A stretch of DNA of 64,000 nucleotides from Phycisphaerales bacterium (GTDB lineage: Bacteria > Planctomycetota > Phycisphaerae > Phycisphaerales > SM1A02): positions 32,921-96,920 of the forward strand of contig JAKVBU010000016.1 in the NCBI GenBank assembly GCA_022446885.1, in the 5' to 3' direction. Position numbers and translations under genes: made by a program. Under the pieces are notes generated by a model. The model was not told where the DNA came from, did no database searches, and saw only the letters and a list, made by a program, of their open reading frames with translations. Positions 25,720 to 35,217 of the stretch are shown here, one piece after another (position 1 is the first letter of the stretch; each line of letters opens with the position of its first letter).

Positions 25720-26868
25720 ATGGCCGATGCGACGGCGGCGATGACCATGGACAAGGGGCTCGATCACACCATCATCGGTGAGTCGAGGAAGTCATGGATA
25801 GACGGACAGAAGGGCGTACTGGAGTACGTCGGGATCGACATCGATTCCCTTGCCCGCAACTCGACCTTCGAAGAGACGTGCTTCCTGCTGCTCAACGATC
25901 GGCTGCCCACCGCTGATGAATTCGCCGCGTTTACTGCCGAGTTGCGTGCTCACTACGGGTTGTCGGATTCGCTTCTGACGCTCCTGCGATCGATGCCCGA
26001 CTCGGCCTCGCCCATGCACGTGGTTCGAACTCTGGTGTCGGCAATCGCCCTGGAGGACCCCAATTGCAACGACACCTCGGAGGGGGCGGAATTGGAGAAG
26101 GCCCTTCGGATCATCGCCAAGACGCCGGCGATCATCGCAGCCTTTGACCGTCAGCGGCGAGGAGAAGAGATCGTCGAGGCGGACAGCGCCAACTCCATCG
26201 CCGTTGATTTTCTTCGCATGCTCAATGGCGAGATGCCTGGAGAGGCGACCGCACGAGCGATGGACGTCTGTCTGATCCTGCATGCCGATCATGGGATCAA
26301 CGCATCGACCTTCGCCACCATGGTGGCGGTGGGTACTGAAAGCGACATGTACTCAGCGGTGACGGGTGCAATCGGAACGCTTCGTGGCCCGCTGCACGGT
26401 GGCGCCAACGAGCGGGTCATGCGCATGCTCGAGGAGATTCCGTCGGTCGATGACGTCGAGGGGTTCATCATGGACCGGCTCGCCCGCAAGGCCAAGGTGC
26501 CAGGATTCGGGCATCGGGTCTACAAGGCCTACGACCCTCGAGCCACCTTCCTGCGGACGTTCTCGAAGGCCATCGCGAGTGAGACTGGAAACGAAACGCT
26601 GTACGCCATGAGCAGTGCGATCGAAGCAGTGATGGAGCGGGAGGTCGGTGCAAAGGGGATCCACCCCAATGTGGATTTCTATTCGGCCACCACCTACTTC
26701 TCGATGGGCCTCGCCATTGACCTGTTCACCCCTGTGTTCGCCATGAGTCGAAACGCCGGATGGGCGGCCCACGCCATGGAAAGACGCGCTGACAACCGTT
26801 TGATCCGTCCGCGTTGTCAGTACACCGGGCCCCACGGCGAAGACTGGACCGACCCGGCCGAGCGTTGA
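25720..26868 (+). CDS. gltA: Citrate synthase
   Basis: 382 aa. Condenses acetyl-CoA and oxaloacetate at the entry to the TCA cycle. The motifs LNGEMPG, LILHADHGINASTF, GTLRGPLHGGANE and GFGHRVYKAYDPRA hold the catalytic histidines, and the catalytic Asp region is HPNVDFYSA. The size and motifs fit the shorter type I (B. subtilis-like) dimeric form. ATG at 25720 with GGAAGGA about 10 nt upstream. No other TCA gene is adjacent. Confidence 0.95.
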   Translation: MADATAAMTMDKGLDHTIIGESRKSWIDGQKGVLEYVGIDIDSLARNSTFEETCFLLLNDRLPTADEFAAFTAELRAHYGLSDSLLTLLRSMPDSASPMHVVRTLVSAIALEDPNCNDTSEGAELEKALRIIAKTPAIIAAFDRQRRGEEIVEADSANSIAVDFLRMLNGEMPGEATARAMDVCLILHADHGINASTFATMVAVGTESDMYSAVTGAIGTLRGPLHGGANERVMRMLEEIPSVDDVEGFIMDRLARKAKVPGFGHRVYKAYDPRATFLRTFSKAIASETGNETLYAMSSAIEAVMEREVGAKGIHPNVDFYSATTYFSMGLAIDLFTPVFAMSRNAGWAAHAMERRADNRLIRPRCQYTGPHGEDWTDPAER

Positions 26869-26902
26869 GGCTCAGCATCGCAGTAGAGGCGGCTGTGGTT
26901 CG

Positions 26903-29173
26903 CTACTGGAGATAGAGCACGACTCGGTCGTGCACCAGCAGGATGACGTCGCTGCGGCCGTCGCCAGTCACGTCGGCGATTGACACTTGTCTGGGCTGGT
27001 ACTCGAGGCCGTCTCCGCCGCTGAAGAGCCTCGACTCAAACACGGGAAAGCCGGTGGCATGCAGCATTTGCCCCTGATCACTGAATGTCAGGATCTCGAG
27101 CATCTGTTCACCCGCATCCAGAGCCACCATGTCACCGTGGCCGTCGGCATTGACATCCCCTACAGCAAGTTCATGTGGGGCATGCGCGTCGATCGCGCTG
27201 CGCCACGTGCCATGCTCACGCAGCACATGCTGATCGCCGGCAGTTGATACGGTCGCCATGGCATCCTCGCCCAGCGCCAGAATGGTCGATCTTCCGGACT
27301 GATCCAGCGGTCCGCTCAGAAGCGCCGTAGGAGTGATGCCGTGTAGATCGATGAGGTCCTGCTGTTGCCAGTCACCTTCGCTGTTGGCGATGATCAACAA
27401 GGCGTTGGCGGTTTCGTCAGCTGCGATGATCTTCCCATCCATTGAGGTGAGGGCGATGAGTTTGGCGTCTGGGTCGTCAGCATTGATCTGCTCGATCACC
27501 TGCCAGCCAGGTGTGTCGCCATCTCGGTGATATCGAAGGCCCCGGATGTAGTTCCGATCGGCTGTCAGCAGTTCGGGCTTCTCGTCACCATCGATGTCGA
27601 GCGAACTGACAGCGCTGATACGCCCGGCGCCGACCAGGCCATACTGGGGCATGTCGTCCTTCTCCAGCACAGTCCATTGGCCGTCTCCATCAGCCAGCAC
27701 GAGCGTCATTGGGCGGTCCTTGGTCAGCAACAGGACGTCTTCCAGCCCATCCTGATCAGCGTCCATGGTCAGGATGGCATCGGGCGGGCGGCTCAAGGAT
27801 CCAAGATCGACCTGCACCGCCTCGCTTCCATCAAGTGGTGCGAATTCCAACTTGTACTTGCGGCCGCTGCTGCGAACGATGACAGGCACATCTTGACCAT
27901 CGATGGCGATGACGCCCGTGGCTCGCGGCGCCCAGCCCTGTTCGCCTGCGATGGCGGTGGGGAAGTCGATGCCACCCTCCTCGCCCAGGCGAGACCAGCC
28001 GACGAAATCCTCCTCGGTCGAGAGAATGAGCAGGGCGTCGCCGAGCTCGTCACTTCCACGCAGGTGTGACAAGCCGTCAACATCAGCGACTGTGGGGGAC
28101 GGCTCCGGGGCGCCCAGTTGCTGGCCACTTCGCTGGTGATGCACGGTGATGGCGCTGCTGCGGGTGTCGGCTGCGATCACGTCGAGGTGTCCGTCACCGT
28201 CGGCATCAGCCAGAAGTACGGGCCGGTTGCGATTGCCACCGTCTGCAAAGCCGAACAAGCCCACGGCGGCTTCGGTCTCGTCGGTTGCTCGCTCCACGTC
28301 ATAGAGCACGATGCGACGTGTCGGCCGCTCGATGACCGCGATACGGGCCGGCCCATCAGGGTGGAGCGTGAGGGCTTCGAACTCCACGATAGGGGGCATC
28401 TGAAAGGGCACCTGAATGCCCGGCGCGTGACCGTCGGGGCCGTCTTGAGCGAACCAGATGCGGACCGGCGCTTCGTCATCAGGTGAAATGCCTGCAATGT
28501 CCATGAGGCCGTCGCCGTCATAATCGGCGGGAATGACAGCAGCGAGCTTTACCCCGGCAGGCCGCCGCTGAATCGAACCCAGTCGAGTGCCCGTCAGGGG
28601 CCACCAACTCAAGTCTCCATCAACGATCGAGATCAACTCGAGGGCTTGGTCTCCCTCGATGTCCCCAAGTGCGAAGGCCGCAGGTGATGCGGAGAGGCCT
28701 CGCACATCCCGGTGGGACAACTTCTTGAACTCACCCTCCTTGGCTTGCAGCATGATGGTGATGCGGCCAGGGGTACCACCCAAGATGAGATCGCCCAGGC
28801 CGTCTCGATCCAGATCATGAACGATGATCGCATTGACTCGGTCCTGCACCGGCACCAGAATTCGCTCCCAGCGTGGGTGTTCAGGAAACTCGTTGATGCC
28901 TGGCGCGGGTGCTGGCTGATCGAGCACCTGCTCGTCGGGCCGCTGCCTGAGAATCTCGATCCGGCTGCGGCGATTGTTGCCCACAACAATGTCATCGAGC
29001 CCGTCTGAGTCAACATCAGCAACGAGCATGGGGCCGGGATCGTCGCCCACCGGAAGCACTTCCATGCCATCGAAGCCGAACCAGTCAGCCAGCACCTGAT
29101 CGTCAGAGTCATGGCTGCTGGTGTAGGTGAGGCAGAGGGCCATCGCAGCAGCGGACGTGGTCGAAAACAGCAT
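26903..29173 (-). CDS. Exported FG-GAP/VCBS repeat protein
   Basis: About 756 aa, built from many FG-GAP blades with calcium-loop sequences (DVDSDGLDDIVVGNN, DYDGDGLMDIAGI, DADGDGHLDVIAAD, DQDGLEDVLLL, DVNADGHGDMVALD, DVTGDGRSDVILL), so an extracytoplasmic seven-bladed-type propeller or two is likely. The ATG at 29173 has GGAG upstream and starts a hydrophobic signal (AAAMALCLTYTSS). An in-frame ATG at 29221 would lie too close to the TATAGG element at 29224-29229. Function unknown; divergent from the HtrA-like protease. Confidence 0.78.
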   Translation of the reverse strand: MLFSTTSAAAMALCLTYTSSHDSDDQVLADWFGFDGMEVLPVGDDPGPMLVADVDSDGLDDIVVGNNRRSRIEILRQRPDEQVLDQPAPAPGINEFPEHPRWERILVPVQDRVNAIIVHDLDRDGLGDLILGGTPGRITIMLQAKEGEFKKLSHRDVRGLSASPAAFALGDIEGDQALELISIVDGDLSWWPLTGTRLGSIQRRPAGVKLAAVIPADYDGDGLMDIAGISPDDEAPVRIWFAQDGPDGHAPGIQVPFQMPPIVEFEALTLHPDGPARIAVIERPTRRIVLYDVERATDETEAAVGLFGFADGGNRNRPVLLADADGDGHLDVIAADTRSSAITVHHQRSGQQLGAPEPSPTVADVDGLSHLRGSDELGDALLILSTEEDFVGWSRLGEEGGIDFPTAIAGEQGWAPRATGVIAIDGQDVPVIVRSSGRKYKLEFAPLDGSEAVQVDLGSLSRPPDAILTMDADQDGLEDVLLLTKDRPMTLVLADGDGQWTVLEKDDMPQYGLVGAGRISAVSSLDIDGDEKPELLTADRNYIRGLRYHRDGDTPGWQVIEQINADDPDAKLIALTSMDGKIIAADETANALLIIANSEGDWQQQDLIDLHGITPTALLSGPLDQSGRSTILALGEDAMATVSTAGDQHVLREHGTWRSAIDAHAPHELAVGDVNADGHGDMVALDAGEQMLEILTFSDQGQMLHATGFPVFESRLFSGGDGLEYQPRQVSIADVTGDGRSDVILLVHDRVVLYLQ

Positions 29174-29223
29174 CTGGTCGCTCCGGAGCCGGCACCCCGA
29201 CAGTGGGGTGTGGTTGCCCATAG

Positions 29224-29231
29224 CCTATACA
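29224..29231. promoter_or_regulatory. Overlapping divergent -10 elements
   Basis: CCTATACA reads TATACA on the plus strand (11 nt before the protease ATG at 29243) and TATAGG on the minus strand (upstream of the FG-GAP gene). Confidence 0.4.
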
Positions 29232-29242
29232 CTCGTCACACC

Positions 29243-30193
29243 ATGCTTCCACGAAATGCCATCTTGTGTCTGGCGCTGACGGGGGCTGCCCCCGTCATGG
29301 GCGACGTCGTTCGGCTTGAGTCCGATGCCGAACTGACCGGCACCGTCGTCAAGCAGAATGAACACAGCCTGTGGATCGATCTCGGCCATCAGATCATCGA
29401 AGTGCCCAATGCCCAGATTGTTGACGTGGTCATCGAGGGAACGCCCGAGGAGGTGCATTCAACGCGGGACACCCTCTTTCACACGGCCGAGAATCCGCCC
29501 GAACTGAGCATTCGACAGCAGGCGGCCCGGGTAAAGCCCAGCGTGGTGCTGGTTCGAACCCCATCGGGGCTGGGCTCGGGCGTGTTTATCAACGACGAAG
29601 GCCACGCCATCACCAACGCCCACGTGATTCAGGGTGAGCAGGACCTGCAACTCGTCACGTGGATCCCGCAGGAGGATGGCACGCTCAAGCGAACGACGCT
29701 CAAAGATGTGGAGATCGTCGCGGTCAATGACCACCTCGATCTGGCGCTGCTCAAGGCGACCCATCCCGCTGGTGGGAGGTTCTCTTGGTCCCCGCTGGAG
29801 CGATTCGAGACCATCGAGGTCGGGCAGCCGGTGTTCGCCATAGGCAATCCGCTGGGGCTGGAACAGACGACCAGTCAAGGCGTGATTTCCACCACGCAGC
29901 GCAATATGGAGGGGCTCAGTTATGTCCAGACGGATGCCGCCATCAACCCGGGCAATTCCGGTGGCCCGCTGTTCAACACGCGAGGCGAGGTTGTCGGCAT
30001 CACGAATATGGGCATCCTCGGAGGCGAGGCGTTGGGCTTCGCGATTCCCACCCGCTATGTGAAGGACTTCATCCGAAACCGAGAAGCCTTCGTCTACGAC
30101 CCGTCCAATCCCAATTCGGGTCACATTTACAACGAACCGCCTCGCCGCAAGCGTTCGGGCTCGCCGCCGCTGCTGGCTGATGATCAGGACTGA
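29243..30193 (+). CDS. HtrA/DegP-like serine protease without PDZ domain
   Basis: 316 aa with a signal peptide (ILCLALTGAAPVMG). Residues 22-65 form a small domain (LTGTVVKQNEHSLWIDLG...EVPNAQIVDVV). The trypsin-like domain follows with catalytic His127 (TNAHVIQ), Asp166 (DLALLKA) and Ser239 (NPGNSGGPL). It ends soon after the protease core, so the PDZ domains of DegP are missing. Probably periplasmic protein quality control. The downstream secreted protein gene begins 20 bp after the stop, suggesting one transcript. Confidence 0.87.
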   Translation: MLPRNAILCLALTGAAPVMGDVVRLESDAELTGTVVKQNEHSLWIDLGHQIIEVPNAQIVDVVIEGTPEEVHSTRDTLFHTAENPPELSIRQQAARVKPSVVLVRTPSGLGSGVFINDEGHAITNAHVIQGEQDLQLVTWIPQEDGTLKRTTLKDVEIVAVNDHLDLALLKATHPAGGRFSWSPLERFETIEVGQPVFAIGNPLGLEQTTSQGVISTTQRNMEGLSYVQTDAAINPGNSGGPLFNTRGEVVGITNMGILGGEALGFAIPTRYVKDFIRNREAFVYDPSNPNSGHIYNEPPRRKRSGSPPLLADDQD

Positions 30194-30213
30194 CTCGAGA
30201 AGGAACAAACCAC

Positions 30214-31929
30214 ATGCTTCAATCAATCGCTACTGGGCTGTCTCTTGCGATAGCTGGCCTCGCTTCCGCCGCCGAATTGACGGTGTCGAAGGTGCTGCCG
30301 GAGCGCTCGGCGCTCATCGTTTCGGTGTCCGGGCTCGACTCGATCATCAGCAGGCTTTCCGACACCGGCGTGCTGGCGGCGATGGCTCAGGAGGCTGGGG
30401 CAGACCCGATGAAGCACATCACAGAGATGGCCTTGCCGGAGGATCTGCACGAGCCGGTGCATGCCGCGATCTCTGAACACGACGCCGGTGAACTTGCCAA
30501 AGGCGTGTCATTCGGTTGTGGCATCTGGCCCAGCGAAGATGGATCGGGTGATGTGCCCATTGAGATGGCCTTCTGGATCGAGTTGGGCGGTGCGGGTGAA
30601 ACCGTGGGGCCCATGATTGAAGCGCATCTTGAGGAGATTCGCCGCGATGGGGACAGCGAGACCCTGACCGTGCACGATGTGCAGGTGCAGCGCAGGGAGA
30701 TAGGAGGCGTCGAGTTCCCCCTGCTGCTGGCGTTCCGTTCGGGGGCTTTGATGGCTGCTTCTTCGGAGGCCGCCATGGAGCGAATGCTCATGGTGCAGGA
30801 TGGCGACTCGCCTGACGGAGTTGCGCTGGGAGAGTCTGACGCATGGATGGCGGCCTCCGACTTGATGGGCGCAACCACAGGCATTCGGGTCGTTTTCATG
30901 CCCGAGGTCATGCTCGACATCGTGCAGATGACGCCTGAGGGAGCCATGGTCGGCATGGTCCGCCCCGTGGCAAACAGTGTGCTCGGCTTGCACGAGGCGA
31001 TGGCGATTCGAGTTGACGCAGGCGAGGGTGACGTCATCTTGCAGGCAAGGGGCGGCACAGTCATGCCTGATGGTGTCGAGGGCATTCTGTCACTGGTCGG
31101 GCGATCGGATGCCCAGCCAGGTGCGTTCGGGCAGTTCGCCGGGCCTGAGACTGTCGCTGTCACTTCCCTGAGCATGGACATGGGCGGTATGACGGAGTTG
31201 GTTGAGCATCTGCTGGCGTCATCACCCATGCTCTTTGCAGCCAAGCAGCCATGGGATCAGATGCGGCCTCAGTTCGATGATCTGACCCGGCCTCTGGGAG
31301 ATCAATTCACGCAACTGGTCTCGGTGACGCATCCCATCACTGCTGACAGCATGTCCTCTCTGAGCATCTTCACGGTGAACGACCGCCAGGCGCTCGAAGA
31401 GGCCTTTGCGGCCCACCTTGGAAGTGTTGGGTTCAAGGTACGAGAGTTCCAAGGTCATCAAATCTGGTCGATGGACATGCCGCAGATGATGCCGGGCGTT
31501 CCTGGCGGAACTGTCTCGCTTGCAGCCGCCGGTGACTGGTTGCTTGCCGGCGATGATGTCGCAGTGGAGGCGGGGCTACGTCGTGTCAGTTCACGCGGAA
31601 GTTTCCCGTCGTGGGTTCCCGCCCAACCACCCGCGGGTTTGAAGATGCCAAAACACGCTGCTGGCCGAGGGCTGGTCGATCTGCACGGGTCGTTTGCCAC
31701 GATGCTTGAGATCGACAATCTGCAGATCAAGCGAATGCGTGAGTCGCTGCAGGCCCAGGATCCGGAACTCTGGGAGGAGCTGGCTGAAGACATCGGCGCC
31801 GAGGAGAGCGGCACCCTGCAGCAGGTCAAGGCGCTTGCCAGCGTGCTGGGTGTGCTCGCATGGTCGCTGGAGCGCACTGACACCGGGTTCGGACTTGTTG
31901 CCGCTATCACGACTCCCGAGAGAGACTGA
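30214..31929 (+). CDS. Secreted protein of unknown function
   Basis: 571 aa with a signal peptide ending near AGLASAAE. The body alternates strands and helices (LPERSALIVSVSGLDSIISRL, AFWIELGGAGETVGPMIEAH, EFPLLLAFRSGALMAASSEAAMERML) in a pattern like the planctomycete DUF3352-type exported proteins, but I cannot assign the family firmly. AAGGAA precedes the ATG. It follows the HtrA-like protease by 20 bp and could be its partner or substrate. The convergent mlaE ends 2 bp away. Confidence 0.7.
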   Translation: MLQSIATGLSLAIAGLASAAELTVSKVLPERSALIVSVSGLDSIISRLSDTGVLAAMAQEAGADPMKHITEMALPEDLHEPVHAAISEHDAGELAKGVSFGCGIWPSEDGSGDVPIEMAFWIELGGAGETVGPMIEAHLEEIRRDGDSETLTVHDVQVQRREIGGVEFPLLLAFRSGALMAASSEAAMERMLMVQDGDSPDGVALGESDAWMAASDLMGATTGIRVVFMPEVMLDIVQMTPEGAMVGMVRPVANSVLGLHEAMAIRVDAGEGDVILQARGGTVMPDGVEGILSLVGRSDAQPGAFGQFAGPETVAVTSLSMDMGGMTELVEHLLASSPMLFAAKQPWDQMRPQFDDLTRPLGDQFTQLVSVTHPITADSMSSLSIFTVNDRQALEEAFAAHLGSVGFKVREFQGHQIWSMDMPQMMPGVPGGTVSLAAAGDWLLAGDDVAVEAGLRRVSSRGSFPSWVPAQPPAGLKMPKHAAGRGLVDLHGSFATMLEIDNLQIKRMRESLQAQDPELWEELAEDIGAEESGTLQQVKALASVLGVLAWSLERTDTGFGLVAAITTPERD

Positions 31930-31931
31930 CC

Positions 31932-32759
31932 TCAGGTCCATCCCAACTGCAGGAAGACTGCCGTAAAGAGCATGTCTACGATGATCACGCCGACGATTGT
32001 CTGAACGACGGTGTCCGTTGTCGCCTTGCCGACGCCTGCAGCGCCACCGCTGACCTTCAGGCCGTTGTAGCAGGCAAGCGCCGCAAGCATGACACCGAAC
32101 ACTGCCGCCTTGATGATGCCGGTGGTGAAGTCGAGCACACTGAGTTCCTGCAGCGTGTTGGCCAGATAGAGATGTGGGCTTACACCGAACGCCCCGATCG
32201 AGATCAAGGCCGCTGAGCCCATGGCCACGATGTCGGCCAGCACGGTGAGCACGATCAGACTGAGGACTGTCGCGATGAGGCGGGGCAGCACGAGAAATCG
32301 AACCGGGTTCAAGGCATGGGCCTCAAGCGCTTCAATCTCCTCGCCCACCACCATGGTGCCCAGTTCCGCGGCGATCGAGGCACCTGCGAATCCGGTGAGG
32401 ACGATCGCCGAGATCATCGGCCCCATTTCGCGGGTGACGGCGATCGCGACGATATTGGCGATGGTCGCTTCCTGGCCAAACTGCTGCAGTGGCGGATACA
32501 TGGCCATGGCCAGGATCAGGCCGATGCAGGCGCTCACCACCAGCACGATGCCGATGGACCGGGTGCCGACTCGAATGATCTGGGCCGAGATGGCCTGATG
32601 CCCGAGTCGAACGTCTCGGTCAATGAGGCCTCTGCCCAGCCACCGTGTCGTTGAGAGCACAAGTCGGGCTGCGCCGCCGACGATCATGACGAGGCCCAAT
32701 GTGCGAGCGCCCAGCGTCGTGATCATGCGGCGGCAATGGCCCTCCGAAGACTCGCTCAC
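31932..32759 (-). CDS. mlaE: MlaE-family lipid transport permease
   Basis: 275 aa. Inner-membrane permease of the MCE/Mla ABC system that moves phospholipid between the two membranes. Conserved core: REMGPMISAIVLTGFAGASIAAELGTM then EIEALEAHALNPVRFLVLPR, and a C-terminal VGKATTDTVV. Five to six membrane segments. The GTG at 32759 overlaps the stop of the STAS gene (GTGA). The ATPase MlaF and the MCE protein MlaD are not adjacent, so only the permease is linked to the regulatory pair upstream. Confidence 0.92.
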   Translation of the reverse strand: MSESSEGHCRRMITTLGARTLGLVMIVGGAARLVLSTTRWLGRGLIDRDVRLGHQAISAQIIRVGTRSIGIVLVVSACIGLILAMAMYPPLQQFGQEATIANIVAIAVTREMGPMISAIVLTGFAGASIAAELGTMVVGEEIEALEAHALNPVRFLVLPRLIATVLSLIVLTVLADIVAMGSAALISIGAFGVSPHLYLANTLQELSVLDFTTGIIKAAVFGVMLAALACYNGLKVSGGAAGVGKATTDTVVQTIVGVIIVDMLFTAVFLQLGWT

Positions 32760-33109
32760 GTGTCACCACCCATGGCGTCCTCAAGGGTTTGCGCGATCTG
32801 GAATATGGCGTCGAGCCGTGCGATCTGGAAGATCGACTGCACCCGATCCGTGAGCCCGCAGAGAATCAAATCTCCGTTTGAGCGCCGAGCCAACTGCAGT
32901 GCTTCCACGAGGGTGGCGACGCCGCTGGAGTCCATGTACCCCACCTGAGAAAGATCCACAATCGTGTGTGGCTGCTTTCGGGCGACGGCCTCCTGCAGGG
33001 CGGCGCGAAGATCCGGGGAGGTTGACAGATCGACGTTTCCGTGGGGGCGGACAATCACCGCCTCTGCGGCGGGTTCGACATCGATCGGAAGTGCACCCTC
33101 AGGTGTCAT
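32756..33109 (-). CDS. STAS-domain protein (anti-sigma antagonist or MlaB-like)
   Basis: 117-aa STAS domain: VRPHGNVDLSTSPDLRAAL, then DLSQVGYMDSSGVATLVEAL, where the Ser of DSSGV is the usual phosphorylation site of SpoIIAA/RsbV. The upstream HATPase gene overlaps it by 11 bp, the typical partner-switch pair. The downstream overlap with mlaE is also compatible with MlaB, the STAS subunit of the Mla complex. The two roles cannot be told apart from sequence. Confidence 0.88.
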   Translation of the reverse strand: MTPEGALPIDVEPAAEAVIVRPHGNVDLSTSPDLRAALQEAVARKQPHTIVDLSQVGYMDSSGVATLVEALQLARRSNGDLILCGLTDRVQSIFQIARLDAIFQIAQTLEDAMGGDT

Positions 33110-33551
33110 GTTGGCTCTCCAGTACGGTCTTACTCGTTTCAACGAGATTTTTGCGAAGCATCAGTCGCATGCCCTGTTGTGGTCGGTGCGACCAGACAGC
33201 TTCATCCATGACCTCACGAATGAGGTGCACGCCCAGCCCTCCGGGACGGATCTCGTCCAGATCTCGACTGCGGATCTCGGACAGAGGCACCTGACGGGCT
33301 TCGTCCTCGATGATGAACTGGAGCGACGTCGAATCCCGTCGAAGATCGATGTAGATCTTTCCGTCGGGGCGATGGTCGTAGCCGTGGCGGATGATGTTGG
33401 TCAAGGCTTCATCGATCGCCAGCCCAATTCGGCCCCGCTCAGCATCGATGGCGCCCGCCAGCGTGCACCAAGCCTCAATAGCCTGCCGGACGGGAGCGAG
33501 CAGGCTTGGGCAGCTGAGCACCTGAATTCGGATATCCGCCGGTTGGTCCAT
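33099..33551 (-). CDS. RsbW/SpoIIAB-like anti-sigma kinase
   Basis: About 150 aa HATPase_c domain of the anti-sigma factor serine kinase type: N box [19 protein letters not shown]1 box [11 protein letters not shown] and G2 region [14 protein letters not shown]. It would phosphorylate the adjacent STAS protein. The ATG at 33551 follows TATGAT by 10 nt; in-frame ATGs upstream (33563, 33575) are possible. Divergent from guaA. No sigma factor gene is in this operon. Confidence 0.85.
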   Translation of the reverse strand: MDQPADIRIQVLSCPSLLAPVRQAIEAWCTLAGAIDAERGRIGLAIDEALTNIIRHGYDHRPDGKIYIDLRRDSTSLQFIIEDEARQVPLSEIRSRDLDEIRPGGLGVHLIREVMDEAVWSHRPQQGMRLMLRKNLVETSKTVLESQHDT

Positions 33552-33578
33552 GGCGGTTTTCATCATAGCCATCATCGG

Positions 33579-33584
33579 TACAAT
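33579..33584 (+). promoter_or_regulatory. Candidate -10 element for guaA
   Basis: TACAAT about 40 nt before the guaA ATG, leaving a short leader that includes a GGGAG ribosome-binding site. Confidence 0.4.
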
Positions 33585-33624
33585 TCCCGCCTTCCACCGA
33601 GCCCACCCCTGCATGGGAGCAGAC

Positions 33625-35211
33625 ATGGCAGCCTCGCACGATCACCCCTCACTGAGCGATGTGGACACGATTCCCATCCTCGACTTCGGCAGTCAGTATG
33701 TCCAGTTGATTGCCCGGCGAGTACGGGAAGCCGGGGCATTCAGTGTGCTGCTGGCCCCAGACGCCTCGCCAGAAGAGATCATGCGGTGGCGCCCCAAGGG
33801 GTTGATCCTCTCCGGCGGCCCAGCCAGTATCGACGCCGCTGGCGCCCCGAGATGCCATCCGGACCTGCTCGATCTGGACATTCCAATGCTCGGTATCTGT
33901 TACGGCATGCAGTTGGGCAGCCATCTGCTGGGTGCCAATGTCGTGCGAGCCGACGCCTCCGAGTACGGTCGGGCTCGGCTGCACATCGGCGCCAGTGAAG
34001 GCCTGTTCGCGGGAGTTCCTGCGGACACGACCGTGTGGATGAGCCACGGGGACCAGGTTGAGAATGTCACCGAGCACTTTGACGTGCTTGCATCTACGGA
34101 CACCTGCCCTGTGGCTGCAGTTCGCCATCGCGATCGCCCCTTCTTCGGTCTGCAGTTCCACCCCGAGGTGACGCACACGCCCCACGGCGTGGACATTCTG
34201 CGGAACTTCATCTACGAGGTGTGCGGGTGTGACGGGGGTTGGCGCATGGCGGACTTCATGGAACGCCAGTGCCGCCACATTCCAACAGTGGTGGGTGAGC
34301 ATCGGGTGATCTGTGGCCTCAGTGGGGGTGTTGACTCCTCTGTCGTGGCGGCCCTGCTCAACAAGGCGATTCCAGACCAACTGACCTGCATTTTTGTAGA
34401 CAACGGCCTGCTCAGGAAAAATGAACGGGATCTCGTAGAGTCAACCTTCCGAGATACGTGTGATATCGATCTGCGCGTCGTAGATGCCTCCGAGGCCTTT
34501 CTCACTGATCTGGAGGGCGTGACCGATCCGCAGGAGAAGCGGAAACTGATCGGGCATCGCTTCATCGACGTCTTCCAGAAGGCTGCAGATGAGGTCGTCG
34601 CTGATGGTGGTCCGTCAGTGAAGTTCCTCGCACAGGGCACGCTCTATCCCGATGTGATTGAGTCCGGGCATGGGCACGCAGGAACGGCCGCCAACATCAA
34701 GTTGCACCACAACGTTGGAGGTCTTCCTGAAGATCTCGAGTTTGAACTCATCGAGCCGTTGCGTGATCTGTTCAAAGACGAGGTGCGGGCCTTGGGCGAG
34801 GTGCTGGGTCTTCCTCCGTCGATCGTCTGGCGTCATCCATTCCCAGGCCCAGGATTGGCAGTGAGGCTTCTGGGTGAAATCACGGAGGACCGCCTGGCAA
34901 TTCTGCGTGAGTGTGACGAGATCGTGCTTGAGGAAATCGTCGCTGCCAACCTCTATCGGGCGACGCAGCAGGTCTTTGCTGTGCTGCTGCCCGTTCGGTC
35001 GGTTGGCGTCATGGGTGATGGAAGAACCTATGACTCGGTGGTGGCAGTGCGGGCCGTTGAGACGCAGGACTTCATGACGGCCGACTGGGCCCGCATTCCC
35101 CATGATGTGCTGGCGATCATCAGCAACCGCATCATCAACGAGGTCGATGGTGTCAATCGGGTTGTGTACGACATCTCCAGCAAGCCGCCCGCCACCATCG
35201 AGTGGGAGTGA
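33625..35211 (+). CDS. guaA: GMP synthase (glutamine-hydrolysing)
   Basis: 528 aa. Aminates XMP to GMP. The N-terminal class I amidotransferase has the nucleophile Cys in GICYGMQLG and FHPEVTHT; the ATP-pyrophosphatase domain has the P-loop [15 protein letters not shown]; the C-terminal dimerisation domain has [12 protein letters not shown] and ends KPPATIEWE, the invariant GuaA terminus. The ATG at 33625 has GGGAG 6 nt upstream; the ATG at 33613 is an alternative. Confidence 0.97.
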   Translation: MAASHDHPSLSDVDTIPILDFGSQYVQLIARRVREAGAFSVLLAPDASPEEIMRWRPKGLILSGGPASIDAAGAPRCHPDLLDLDIPMLGICYGMQLGSHLLGANVVRADASEYGRARLHIGASEGLFAGVPADTTVWMSHGDQVENVTEHFDVLASTDTCPVAAVRHRDRPFFGLQFHPEVTHTPHGVDILRNFIYEVCGCDGGWRMADFMERQCRHIPTVVGEHRVICGLSGGVDSSVVAALLNKAIPDQLTCIFVDNGLLRKNERDLVESTFRDTCDIDLRVVDASEAFLTDLEGVTDPQEKRKLIGHRFIDVFQKAADEVVADGGPSVKFLAQGTLYPDVIESGHGHAGTAANIKLHHNVGGLPEDLEFELIEPLRDLFKDEVRALGEVLGLPPSIVWRHPFPGPGLAVRLLGEITEDRLAILRECDEIVLEEIVAANLYRATQQVFAVLLPVRSVGVMGDGRTYDSVVAVRAVETQDFMTADWARIPHDVLAIISNRIINEVDGVNRVVYDISSKPPATIEWE

Positions 35212-35217
35212 TCTGGA

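Noticed and set aside
29539..29565. GGTTCGAACC stretch as a possible tRNA T-loop
   Set aside because: It lies inside the HtrA-like coding sequence and no acceptor or anticodon stem can be formed around it.
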